Part shown: positions 26,115-39,385 of the stretch, piece by piece
Numbering within the stretch: the first letter of the stretch is position 1
How the letters are laid out: every line of letters begins with the position of its first letter
Assembly: GCA_964035545.1 (NCBI GenBank)
Contig: OZ037771.1
Span: 4,892,628-4,956,627, forward strand
Length of the DNA stretch: 64,000 bases
Origin: Bugula neritina
Lineage: Eukaryota; Bryozoa; Gymnolaemata; Cheilostomatida; Bugulidae
Direction of reading: 5' to 3'
The notes under the pieces: generated by a model
The model's database searches: none
What the model was told of the DNA's origin: nothing
Seen by the model: the letters and a program-made list of their open reading frames with translations, nothing else
Made by a program: the position numbers and the translations under genes

Positions 26115-26303
26115 CGAAATGGGAGTTATCGTTTCTATTTACATTCATAACACTTGCTCGTTGTGCACTTCCCTCAATTAGTTCCAATATCTTGCCAAGG
26201 CCGGTTGGGTTAGAGGCAGTTACGTAGTCTTATCAACTAACTAACTTCCGATTCAACTTTGGTGACGGGTCAGAATGTGATTGCATTAGTCCAAAGAGTT
26301 ATC

Positions 26304-29300
26304 ATGGCATTTGTTGATTCTTTACAGTTCTTCAAGACCATAACTTCTGTTTTGTGGGACTGGGTTGAAGATTTTATTGAAGAGTTACAAGAAATGAACC
26401 TTAAAGTTACTGTAACGCGTCTCTATCGATCATATAGGCTTCCGCACAGTTATGTCGGTATTTGCATTGCGTTATTTGTGTTGCTATTAGTGTGGTACTT
26501 CACAAGTTTCATCAAAAGTTGCATGGTCAATTTTGCAAGGCGAGCAAGATACACATGGGAAAGTACTGTGGCTACTAAAGTTGATGGAATTGCGTTTCGA
26601 TTTGACTTTGATGATGAGTTGACTGTTGATCACAGGAAAGCGACTTGGGAGCTTGTGAAAGAAAATGTTGGTATATATGCTTTGCAGGGAAGGAGATCTA
26701 CAATGGAGGATCGATTTACGTTTGTAAATAAACTGGAGCAATCAAGTTCTAATAGTAAAATATCTTTATATGGAATTTTCGATGGTCACGGTGGTGAGGT
26801 AATTTCTCTACTAGTGTAGTACTAGTAGTAGTAGTAGTAGTAGTAGTACTACTACTACTACTACTATTATTAGCAGTAAGACTAAGTGTAACAGTAGACG
26901 TAGTAAAACTATAATTATAATAACAATGTGAATGCTTATTCAGTTTTTTGCTAATTTGTTTACTATTAACACTACTGCTACTGCTACTGCTACTACTACT
27001 GCTACTACTACTACTGCTACTATTACTACCACTATTACCACCACTACTACTATTGTATTATCAGTACCACTACTGCTGCTTAATGCTACTACTAGTACTG
27101 CTAATAGTGCTACAACTCAACTACTGGTCTTACTCAACTACTAGTACTACTACCACTAGCACAAATAAAAAATGAATAACTATCAGTGCGATTCTTATTC
27201 TGTCACTATGACTAGCATTTATTCATTCATTGTAATTCTGATTGCCATTCACTCATTGAAGTGTTGATTACCATATACCCTTCAGTATCGTTATGATCAA
27301 CTGTTTACTATCACATGGCAGCCCAGTATTCAGTAGTAATGAATCTACCCTATGTTAAATCACACTCTGTAAATTCAAATTCCTAACTTTATTGTAGGAG
27401 TTGGATAAATCAATACAATGCTAATGCTATTAGTCTAAATTTGCAATAATAAAAGTATCACTTGCTATATAATTGGTTAGGGCACACTGACTTAGTTTAA
27501 AGCTAAGCTAAGAAGACTTGAAGTTTCCCTTGTAATCACATGCTGGAATTGTGGTCACAATAAGATGTTGCTTAGTAGTGTTAGCATCTGTTGAAAGTTG
27601 TGAAACAATTTTACTTGCAGCTGTCTGTAGAATATGTAGAGAAGGCATTATTCAAGAAAGTAATGACAAAGTTGTTGGATGGTTCTCTCAAACACATGCA
27701 AGACGATGACAGCTTATCACGAAAAGAAGCCATTATCAAGATACTCCACAATAGTTATTTGGAGGTTGATGAAGCACTACTTAACTTACTTAAAAGTGCA
27801 TACGATGGATCAGGTAGGATTTTATCTTTCTTGAATTGTTTGTTACTGAAGTGTAGAATTCATATATCAGGAAACCGAATGGTTATCTGCGTCAGATTTT
27901 AGATGATTTGCTCAGACATAACATTTCACTAAACACATATTTATTCACTTTATCATTGGGTTTCCCTCTTCACCCTTTCATGCAGACGTTTTTTTCTTAG
28001 CTCTTCCTTCTCATAGTTGTTCTCTAACACTTTTACTACTACTCGGTACTCACTCACTTTCTCACACACTTCTACTCACTCACTCTCTGTCACACACTTC
28101 TACTACTCACTCTGTCACACACTTCTACTACTCACTCTCTCACACACTTCTACTACTCACTCTCTCACACACTTCTACTACTCACTCTCTCTCACACTGC
28201 CCTCAGCTAAGGAGACTGACTCAACAGACCATATATGTAGAGAATCTATGCAGGTCGGCAGCATTTCCTGTGTTGAGAAATGCATGTGATCTGCATATAT
28301 TTGCTTTGACTAATAAACTGCAGTAAAACAGATTGTTTCGACATTTCTAGTATAATTTATTGCAAAGTTGAAATTCTGATTTAATTTCTAACTTCTAATT
28401 TGTATATTTATCAAGTGACTATGTGATTTGATGACTATGTCACTCGTATAGTAACTCATTCATTATGTTAACCTTTGTATCGGCAGGTACGACATCAGTT
28501 GTGGCTGTGCTAGATGGGGACACACTTTATGTGTCTAATCTGGGAGATTCCAGAGCAGTGATGTGTGACCAGCACCTCAACGATATTCCACTTAGTTATG
28601 ACCATAAACCTGATCAGGTTAGCTGAGTTCAATTCTGTCTCGTTTTTCAGAGTGTTTGAATTTTTCGATTGATTAGATTTTCATATCTGTATAAAGTCTC
28701 AACTCTTCACGTGTGGATTTGCATCCGAAAATCTGTCTAATGTGGCCCATTCTTAGTGATTATTTGTTGCCTCTTTGAAGAAATGATATTGATGTGTAAT
28801 GCTTTGCACATGCTAGTCTTACCGGCACTCTGTGGGGTCCTGTGAATTGTTCTAACTCAGTTCGCTAACATTTTTTATAATAAATTGGTTTATTGTAGCC
28901 TGACGAACGTGCACGTATAGAGAAAGCTGGGGGTCACGTCACTTACTTTGGAGTTTGGAGAGTGAACGGAATTTTGGCTACATCTCGGGCGTTTGGTGAC
29001 TTGTCATTGAAGCATAACCACGTAGTCAGTCCCGTACCGGATATACATACATTCAGTGTGAAGGAGCACAAGCCTCTGTTTATGATACTCGCTACTGATG
29101 GATTGTGGGACGTGTTCAGCAACGCTGAAGCTGTTCGGTTTATTCACACTCATCTTAATGAGAGTGATTTCGGCGCTAAAAGTTTAGCCAATGAGGCGTT
29201 TGCTAGAGGCTCTCTTGATAACATTAGTGTTATAATAGTGAACTTGAGTTTGGGTAGAGTAGGGGAGGGTGGAGACGAAGAGAAGGACGCGGTAGAACTG

Positions 29301-29318
29301 CATGCTAACGTTGACTAA
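26304..29318 (+). CDS. PPM1L: PPM1L-like membrane protein phosphatase (PP2C family)
   Basis: Metal-dependent Ser/Thr phosphatase; vertebrate PPM1L is an ER-membrane enzyme acting on stress-kinase and ceramide-transport targets. Exons are 26304-26798, 27621-27813, 28487-28617 and 28899-29318, giving 412 residues with all phases matching. The start is the first in-frame ATG (ATCATGG). A hydrophobic segment at about residues 50-70 (SYVGICIALFVLLLVWYF) is the membrane anchor. PP2C motifs appear in order: GRRSTMEDRF (acidic 135-136), FDGHGG (Asp160, Gly161), NLGDSRAV, SYDHKPDQPDERARIEKAGG, NGILATSRAFGD, ATDGLWDVFSN and the C-terminal DNISVIIV. All metal-binding acidic residues are present, so it should be active. 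It is about 50 residues longer than vertebrate PPM1L, mostly at the N-terminus. Intron 1 opens with a triplet-repeat array. Confidence 0.93.
26804..27165. repeat. CTA/TAG triplet array, partly inverted, in PPM1L intron 1
   Basis: A (TAG)n run at about 26817-26847 meets a (TAC)n run at about 26848-26866, giving roughly 20 bases per arm with no spacer. Imperfect CTACTG and CTACTA triplets continue to about 27165. The inverted core starts about 18 bases after the exon 1 donor at 26799. Confidence 0.85.
28018..28196. repeat. minisatellite of CACACACTTCTACTACTCACTCTCT-type units in PPM1L intron 2
   Basis: Roughly 25-base pyrimidine-rich units are repeated five to six times with small length differences, best ordered from 28064 to 28195. 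The array is intronic; the open frame across it has no coding character. Confidence 0.8.
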
Positions 29319-29956
29319 AAGCGGCCTTTCAGTTTTATCATATTTTCTCCATCCCTTAAGTATTGCACCACATCATATAGCTACTCAGTACCGTAACCCT
29401 ATGTTGGCAGTTATGCACAAATGTAGGTGCTCAAAGTCACTTATTTTTCTAATGTTGTTTCTGAGTTGTATCCTCTTGTTGAAGTCCATATCACTGAAGT
29501 CTATTGATAGCCGAGTATGTCAATGTGATCAGACCTCAGCTGTGTGAGTTTTCCCTGTCACTCATTCCCTTTATATTATGCACTATGAAGTAACATTAGG
29601 AGCAGAAAATGATCAAGTACCGGCTGAGTATGACTTGATCACCAATGAAATTAAATATTCTTGCTTGTTTATGACTTTTAATCAAGTCAATAGTTGATTT
29701 TCTGCAGTTCCGTTTTCTGCAGTTTTATTTGAGTATTTGACGGCAAAGCGAGTATTAATTTATTTTTCTTTTAAACATTTTTGTGTATATTTTTAAATAT
29801 CACTTATTTTTGAGTTTTTTTACTTTTTTAACCCAAGACTCATGGTTTTTTGCAATGTAACTTTTTTGATATTGTAAGCAGTTTCACCCTGTCCAGTGTA
29901 GTGTGTCACTGTTGTTTATTGTGTTGCACATGGATGTTGTTCATGCATTTGTGCTA

Positions 29957-29969
29957 AATAAATAATAAA
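29957..29969 (+). terminator. overlapping polyadenylation signals of PPM1L
   Basis: AATAAA occurs at 29957-29962 and again at 29964-29969, about 640 bases after the stop codon. They follow a T-rich 3' UTR-like stretch. Confidence 0.55.
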
Positions 29970-30785
29970 CCTACAAAATAATCAATTAGGAGTTGTCTTA
30001 TCAAAACTATAATTTTTCTCTAAATATCGATTGCTTGCTGTTTCACCATCACAGTTTTTCACAGAAGCACATATCAATCTAAAAAAAGTTTATATTATGA
30101 TAATTTATTGGTGAGAAATTTGTGCTACAGGCATCAGAAATATACTTGGTAACTGTTTAATATAGTTGTCCTACTACCAAACTGGCCAAATGCCAAGATG
30201 GTCAGCATAATTTCAGGCTCTCAGCCAACAGTTCCTAACCTTTTGAAACGAAAGTGTGCACATTTTTTATGCCTTATCTAAAACCAAAAACTTTGACCAT
30301 TCAAAGCTTACAATATCTTATACCATCAAATAGTGATATGAATTAAACATTAGTGTGTTGGAAACATTTTGTTCCATGCACTAAGCTATTCTAGTCTAGG
30401 AAGAATATTGTTTTAGGATTTTTATGCAGACTATAACTTGGGCAGTTGGTGTGTTTTAATATTGGAAGCATAGTTACATTTTATTTTAATTAAGAGTAAA
30501 TTTAGTCACCAACACTCTACAAGATTTGAGCCAGCAGCTTAGCAAAAAAGTGTGTTCGACTATAGGCAGCAATCTGTCCATTAAGCAATGGATGCTGCCA
30601 GCTGCAATATTATTGTAGACTAGAATTAAAGATTTAAAGTAGTTTTAGTTTACATACAGCATCAATCTGCAGATTAAGTACAACTTTTTCAACAATCTAA
30701 TGAAGTACATAGTGATGTGCACAGATGCCATTAGTTTATACGCATGTTTTTCAGGTTGGGTAGAAACTATATGACATTCTGTTCA

Positions 30786-30901
30786 TGTGTGTGCTGTGTG
30801 CTGTGTGTGTGCATGCGTGTGTGTGTGCGTGTGCTGTGTGTGTGCGTGTGTGTGTGTGTGTGTGTGCTGTGCGTGTGCGCGTACGTGTGCGTGTGTGTGC
30901 G
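30786..30901. repeat. GT microsatellite interrupted by CTGT and CGTG
   Basis: TG dinucleotides with scattered C insertions. Cys/Val-only open frames here are translation artefacts. Confidence 0.9.
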
Positions 30902-31963
30902 CCATGTTGTTGTGGGTCAGCATGCTCTCACATGTGACACAGTCGCCAACTGCGACAGGGCCTAGATGTGCTGCCAATTAATAATTCATAGTGTGTGTAC
31001 AGAGATATTATACATTGAGTGTCGATATGTATAAACAGTGGTAGTGTATATTACGTTGGTGTTTGATGTTTAATGGTAGTTGGTATTTTTTAAGATCTAG
31101 ATCACATAGCCTATTATCTCCTCTTTATCGAGTAGGCAAACACTGTCATGACACTAATACTTCTTAGTCTATCATCAAAAGGATATAAGGCAAGTTGGAA
31201 TCAATCAATGGAGCTGTTAACATTATTAATTAAATTAGAACATAATTAATATTCAATATGTTATCAAGGAGTTACAGGCAAAGGTCTATTATGTAGTAGT
31301 ATTGTGGCTCTTAAGACCATGCAGTGACTAAGCAATGCACTAAGAAAAATGTTTGTCATAGACCATAGCATTTATGTATTTATTCAAATACTGCAACATG
31401 TAGTTAGTGTGTATATTGCTGTTTCTAAAACTTCTACACAAAAATTTAAAAAGTTGTTAACTTAGTCAGTTTGAAGATTTGCACTTAAAAGCTCATAAAC
31501 TTGTGCAATTTTCATGGTTGCATAAGTTTATCTGAACATATTGCATAGTTGAGCCTTTTTTGGTAGTTTGCAGGTATAATTTATATTTGAAAGGAATTGA
31601 CAGGTAAATGTAGTTTGAGTCAATGCACTTCGTTCAAGGTCATTAACAAAGAATCTGCACGAAAAATGCGGATTAATGAAACATTGATGATAATTAAGTT
31701 TGGTCACAAAATTAAAAATAATAGCCCATTAGATTTGACTTATTTAGCTAAACATTTAACAATAATTTAAAAGCTTTAGTCTCAAAGAATAGCCTCTGAT
31801 ACTATATGATATTATGCAGGCCTATAACTTGTCAAACTGGGATGTCATTTTACAGTTACCTCTTGGAATAACAAATGATTTTTTATCATATTCCAATGTA
31901 TATGTAGCTTGTGCATCTCCATGATATAGACTAATAGCACAGAGATGCAACAATCCTGACCAT

Positions 31964-32041
31964 GGACATATTGCCCACAGACATATCGCCTACTGACATA
32001 TCGCCCACAGACATATCGCCCACTGACATATTGCCCACTGA
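31964..32041. repeat. 15-bp minisatellite, unit ACATATCGCCCACAG
   Basis: Five units with A/T variation at the thirteenth or fourteenth base and C/T in the CGCC. The minus strand reads as MSVGD repeats, but no flanking gene supports coding. Confidence 0.85.
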
Positions 32042-35000
32042 AACTGGTAACCTAGGGCTATACACCATCATATCTCCTTCATTTACTCTAATATAATTAT
32101 GTAATGGACACGATAATTGCATCACCAACCCTGGAGTAGAACAGGAAAATACAGTATCTTTCTAGGCACTTTAAAATATTAATTATTTGGGATAGAAGTG
32201 CAGCTGTGACTACTCATTTTACTAAAGGTTATGTGTGTAAATTTATCTCAGTGTTGAGAGGTTGTATCTTAATTGTGTATGATATATGTGATACTTTCAG
32301 AGCAGGTGTAAAGGGTAAGGGAATGCACAGTGCAACGATTTGCAGTAACTCTAAATTTGTAAAGTAAATTGTGCTACAAATAATATAATGATATAAATCA
32401 TTGCAATAATACCTATTGCATTCTAAAGATGATACAAGGAATTGGGCTATGCAATTTACTCCTTGTTTTCATAAAAAAAAATTACCATAATCCTTGTAAT
32501 CTTATTCAAAATAATATTATTAAAGGAAGGACTACTAAGAGCCAACGTATGACATTAACTGGACGGATATTGTGAATGAAAGCACCATCTTTTGTCTCTG
32601 CCGGTTAAGCTATACACTTACCAGTTTATTATTTAATTAGGAAATTTTACTGCAGAAGTAATTCAATGACATGCCTCTAGACTTCTTACCTCCCTTGTCA
32701 AACATGCATAGTTGCCTTGACTTACTCTTTAGTATTATAAGTAAGTTACTGCCTTGCAAAGAGCAGATCGAGGCATAAACTTAGTTATCTGCCTCAACGC
32801 CAGTTATTGAATTTTCTTCAGCTTGGCGGACAGTATTTGTCACGCGTTAGATTGGCAGCCAAATAATATTTCGCATGTAGGTTTGCTGAGAAAATGGTTA
32901 CATTATGATGTATAAAGAGATATTGAAAATCGTTTCATATTAAAGACCACTTATGGTTATTTCACTGGGATAACAACATAATAATTCAGTAATTGATATT
33001 CATGTAAAGAGCAGGAAAGCTCTAACTGGACAAAAGTCTAGTGTATAGGCTACAGGTCGTTTTGTTTTTCATTCTGATTTGATTTATATTGGAAAACTTT
33101 CTAAAGAGAGTCGAGTCTTAAAAGCTGTATAACTGTAGGCATTTAAGAGATATGAAAAAGATATATAATATCAATACAACTTGAAACTCACTGAAAGAGT
33201 TTCATCTAATCTTGTAGTCTGTGGGCAAATGCATGTTTTGTAAATAGTGTGATGTTGCTTTTGCTGAATCAGCATCTCTTGGTTATTGGAATATTTAAAA
33301 ATAAATCTTCAAAGTTTTTAATAATATTTTCAGTGTTTAGGCTACCAGGATAATTCGACATCACGTGTTACGTTTGATGTAAGCTCATTGCACACACGGT
33401 AGGACCTCGGCATTTATCTTACAATGCCAATTTGCTTTTAAATATTGCCATGTTATACTTTCAAGAAAGGCTTGTCAGTAATTTTAAACATACAATTAGC
33501 TACAACGCTACATCAGAAATCGGCTGATTAAAAGCCAAAGTTGATGGTGATACATAACAATAATATATAATGTATATATAAAACTCTCTAGTTGACAGGC
33601 CTTTTCGTTCATTTCACTTATGACAACTTGCTACAGGTCTGCAAGTGGTATTATTCACCTTAAAGGTGCAGTAGTGGAGAAATGTTTAGTGGAGTGGAGT
33701 AGCTTGTGTGTTTTAGTTTTCTTAACAAATTTAGGTTTAGGGCAAAGGGGTTGAAATCAATGAACTGGATATTATTTCTAGTTCAGGGGTTAAAGTTAAC
33801 GAAAGAGCACAACTTCTTTTGGTAAATTCTAATCTAGAACACAGGTTTTTCTCAGATTATTACTGAAACTACCTTTATTATTCACATGCCATTTCTGTTA
33901 TAACCCCAGTCTTAGTGGGGTAACAGCAAAACAGTCAGGGTTGGGTGGGGCTACTGTTTAACCATTAGTTTGGTATAAACAGCTATTGTGTCATATTAGT
34001 TTTAAACTGTATGAGTTTACCAATAGGTGCAAGTGCTAAGCAAATGCTAATATGTTTATGCTATTGGGCAAGAAATGAAAGAAAAGATTTCTATTTCAGT
34101 GCTAATGGGCTTAAATGATATCATTTCATAACTATGCCACTGCAGCTCAACAATCAATTAAGTAATCCCGGCATATTTTGACCAATGCAGGCAAACATCT
34201 ATACACAAACATATTATTATGTTATTGTTGAAAAGATGTGACCCTAAATTAGCTCATTAATCAATAGACCTCATCAAGACAGCATTACTCGCTGCCCTCT
34301 CTACCAATAGCTTTCTTCAGGCATCCTAGTGTGTGGCTTGGCTAGAACTGATACTAAGTCATATTGATTTCTATTCAATTCAATTGAAAGCCTGTAATTT
34401 CTCTGTAGTTATGGTGTGGAGAAGCATCAGGGCGGTCGAGCAAGCTAAGCTGCCGAGAGAGAAATTATATGCTGACTATAATGTAGAAGAGACTGTCACT
34501 GCTTTATTGTAGAATAAGGTAAAGCTATATACTATATAACAAATAATAAATTAGAGTCAAGTGAAGAAAACAAAAGGAATTCAGAAATATTATTAACATT
34601 TTATTATTGTTCAATGCTTGGTAGAGGCTTGAGTTTGGGGTAAACATCCTGAGTAAAGTTAACATAATTCATAAGTAACATACAATATAAAATAAGTTAA
34701 AAAAGAATTTAATACATTAAAAGTGGAAGGGTGTTTAAGGCAATTAATTAACTTAGAATAAGGAACCATTATATTTTATATTCTTGGAAACTTGGGTCAT
34801 CACCAAATATTCAGTGCAGATGCATATTGTGAGCCTTGTGTAAGAGCTGAAGCTGTAACCTCTATAACGTAATACATAATAGGCCTTCTTTACATGGCAC
34901 TTGGGCATGTACTAAGTTATTGGATATCAATACTAATATATTAATGCTTCTTACTTCTAAACACCATAAATAATAAGAGCTGGTAGCAAAAGTTCATTTC

Positions 35001-37385
35001 AGAAGTTCTATGTTATCCACAACAGTATTGACTTTAGATGCTTTGCACGGTTTCCCAGCTTCATAACTGGGCCTAGCTTGAAAAATAGTGTTGGATATTC
35101 ATTTACTTTGGAAATAGCTTTTATTAATATCTATAATGTCTATATGGAAAATTAATTAATTTAGTTAGTTAATTACCTTGTCAGTAACTATAATTAGTTG
35201 TTTGGGAGAAAAGTGGTTAACTACAAACTAATATCAGTGGAGGATGGATATACAGATTTGTTGGTTTGGAATGGTGTTTAATAGTCTATGGCCTATACTC
35301 TTTATAATCAAAAGACAAGGGATATAAATTCAATATGAGAAATAAAGCATAGCCACGATTTTACATACATGGATATTGTGTTGATGCGCACAGTTGTGTA
35401 TATATAATAATTAAGTGAACTCTATCTGTATGTTATGTCACACATCATGGGTAGCTCAGTTTCCAAAAGAGCCGTGCAGGGTGGCGGCCATGTTAACCAA
35501 AGAGTCAAAGCACTGAAAAGTTTGTTAATGTATTTATAGTGTATTCAATGACTATTAATAGTCAAATAAATGGGTGATATTGTTATATTGCAGTACGAAT
35601 TTTTCAGTTGAACGCATCACGTTAAAACAGCTTCAATGAGAAGATAAATTCTTATTGTAATCTGTGAATCAATATCCGATATTTCTTTTATGCTTTACAC
35701 AAGTTAAACATCTTACAGCAATGAAATACTTAGCAATAGTCTTAATAGTTGTGTAGAGAGGCTATAGAAATCTCCCTGGCTAATAATGCCAATACTCATA
35801 TGAAATTATAGCACAGTTCCTTGTTTAAGATTTATTACTCTTGAGTGAAAAAAAATAAAACAGAAAAAATGCATATTGAGTTGCAAGGTTTAAGTTTGAA
35901 AAGAATCTAATTTGCAAATATTCATTGATATACCAATCAATTTTGAGGTGTTAGTCATGGGACCAAATTGAAAATGTACTCCAAAGTCGGCCTGCAATTC
36001 ACTTATATATAATATTGCTGCTAACTTTTCAAACTTTGGTTACTGATTCTTTGTAACTCCTATAGACAGAGAAGGGGGATGTGAAGGGGGATGAGTTGGA
36101 GGGGAGAAAATCTTCAAGAGATACCGAATATAATTAAGCAATTAACTATTCATTGAGTGACTTCCACTGGTTATTCTACACCAATTATAATCTACCATAC
36201 ATTATCCTGGTTGTTATCGTGTGCCATAACAGGCCAAACACGTAGTATGAAGCTTGTATCTAACCCTCCATACTACGCTGGACTAGTAATGTCTTCTATT
36301 TATAGAACTTAATGCCAAATCTGCCACAATTAGCTAATAGGATATATTAGCAGCAAGATCAATATCTTATTCAGGAGTTGTCCCTATCCAGTTAGTTCAG
36401 AAAAAATGTTGCTAATTCACACTGTCATGATTCGTAAGCTTTTAAATTGATTACATGATGGTGGCTTTACACTACATGCAGACAGTTAATATTCTTAGCT
36501 TTCACATTACTTTGCTAAATAATGTTGATTATAGATTTAATATACGTCACTCTATGTACATTCTAGACACCGTGCAACATGTGTATAGTAATACTATAAG
36601 AACAATGCATCAGTAGATCACCTCATAATAATATATAGAAAAAGAATGTCGTATATACCTGTATTTAACATCACGCGTTATACAGTTCTTTAAATAAAAT
36701 GCAATAGTTTTATTGTTATTACAACTTTGTAAAATTATTTCAAACAACATTTTCGACAAAGATATGTGAGCTAGTTGCCATTGTTTACTCTTTATTTTTG
36801 ATCAACTCAAATTGAGTGTAAGAAATCCGTTCATGCTGATTAAGCAAGCCAATGGAATGCTTATTGCTGGTAATAAGTTGACATTAAGTCATTGTAAATC
36901 GAAGGAGTTAGGAGCATTGAGTTCACAGTGTGTCACCCAAATAGGAAGTCTATAAGCATCATAAGGCATATAAAGGTCAAACACTTTGAAACCTGGTAGG
37001 TCTGCTATGTTTATGCACTTTTTATGCTAGCCTTAGTAACTATAGGCACTTAAGATTCATTTACCCGGGTGCATCCTTACCCTGCCTTGCTTGACTTTGA
37101 GACTACGAGAAAAAATTAGGACTTTACAAAATTGCGATATGTGCAGGTGTACACAAAACCTTCGTTTTTTGAGAGGCTTTAAAGTACATAAATGAGTAAG
37201 TTTCATAAATGACAAAGAATATTAAATAATTGTAAAGCTTTTTATTTCCTGTGTAAAGATAGCCTCTGGTCCAGAGGGATGAGAATGATAAGAAATGGAG
37301 CGTGTTAGCCCGCAAGGTTTCGTTCTTTTGAACACAAAGAACTTAGACTACATTGCTGAGTGTTAGCTGACAGTGTCTCCACCCT

Positions 37386-37405
37386 CCCCCCCCCCCCCCC
37401 CCCCC
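37386..37405. repeat. poly-C run of about 20 bases
   Basis: An uninterrupted C tract between ACCCT and GTAATCC. Its length may be an assembly or sequencing estimate. Confidence 0.9.
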
Positions 37406-38190
37406 GTAATCCTCCTCCCACATTTACAGTTCTAATAGCCTGGGAGCATTTCTTTCTGGCTCAGGTCTATCAAGGGTAGTTGCACTATGACAATCTATAT
37501 AGTGATACGTGTTGTGGACTTTTGCTAAATTTACTATAATAATTAAAGCAAAGTAACTGCAGGGTATAGTGAGAGCAGAAAATGTTATGAGTGAGATCAC
37601 CCAACATATTTGTCAAGTACATGTTTAGTTAAAATCTGCTTTAAATTTTCTTGCATTTTTATATAACATGTTAGATAATTGCCAACAGTTCACTCAATTG
37701 CCATTAGCATCTAAAGCAAGTGGTCACTCGTATTGGATAGATACAGATGTACGGCTGCTAAATTAGAATACAGTATCTTTAGTTATTAAAATAACATTCT
37801 ACCTAACGTAGCACAGCATTTCATCTACTATCATTACGCCTCCGAAATACCTACCACAGGTAAGATTAATACTTCAATAGTAATAAATAAGAATTTTCCT
37901 GTTTTCAGACACAATATAAAAAAACACTGAGTGTTTCTTATAGCCTTTCATTAAAATGGTTGTAGGTTACTTCTTATTCTAAAGATTCTTAGTCTAAATA
38001 TAAATTTTGAATGTGTTTTATTTATTTTGAATGACATTACATTTTGTAACACAACACAAAAAGTTTGTATACAAATGGTAACAAATCAACGAGACCGGCA
38101 GTGGGTGCCTTTTTAGTGTAAGCAAATTAATAGATAGGAAATGTCTGTCTATAGTTTCGAGTCATACCAAGGCTAAAGCATGCAACATTA

Positions 38191-38555
<365 letters not shown>

Positions 38556-39179
38556 ATTTTTAATAAATCATTGCAAAACTAATTTAGCTCAGAGCCGCGC
38601 TGACTGTATATATTTCCACAGAAACATAAAATGTATATAATGTACAACATGCAAAAAAGTTTCTTGCATAATGTGGAGAATCAATCAGTAAAAAGAAATT
38701 GTTTTTAACAAAGTTTCTTTCATGCTATATTTAGCTTTTGACAACCCCTAGAAATATGAGCCCGAAAATTGTGGCTTTTTGCAATAATATACTTATAATT
38801 TGATTTTAGCACTAAGGGAAAATATTTGTCTAAGGTAAAATGTAAGCATATGCTATAGAATGGCATTGGATTACAGTTGAGAAGGTTGCGATTGCATCAA
38901 CAATTATGTGTTTTTATAAATGCATATCATGCAGCTGTTCACATGTGACTTTCAATAGAACTTGACATTTTATTATAAACTCCAACAAAAAATAATCAAG
39001 TGGCAATGCAAGTTATAGCATTGTAGCGCTTCAGGCTATTGAACGTATTGGCTATAGACAATATAGTATTTGGAAGGTGCTAGTGGCTAATACTAGACAC
39101 CATGATATGGTAGAGTGTAAATTTAACCAATATTTATATTTGTAAGGATTTTCTACTTTTACCCAATAGAAATTACTAT

Positions 39180-39295
39180 TTCTGTTACTACCATGACTGC
39201 AACTGCCTCTACTACTGCTACTGCTACTGCTACTACTACTGCTACTAATACTTTTACTACTGCTGCCACTACTAGTTTTGACACTACTGCAAAAG
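39180..39295. repeat. CTACTG triplet array just upstream of the acetylcholinesterase start
   Basis: Imperfect ACTGCTACT triplets lie about 90 to 200 bases before the ATG at 39386, within the likely promoter or 5' UTR. Confidence 0.75.
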
Positions 39296-39385
39296 CGCTG
39301 CCTATAACAAACTGAATTTAGAGCAAGCACATTCTGAAGCTGTCTTACTCACTTTTTATTGTTATTCTTAGACTAGGGAGACACC

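Noticed and set aside
31931-32128. Minus-strand frame with MSVGD repeats
   Set aside because: Translation of a 15-bp minisatellite in an intergenic region.
36241-36277. 9-bp perfect inverted repeat CGTAGTATG / CATACTACG
   Set aside because: Short arms with a 19-base loop; expected by chance in 64 kb.
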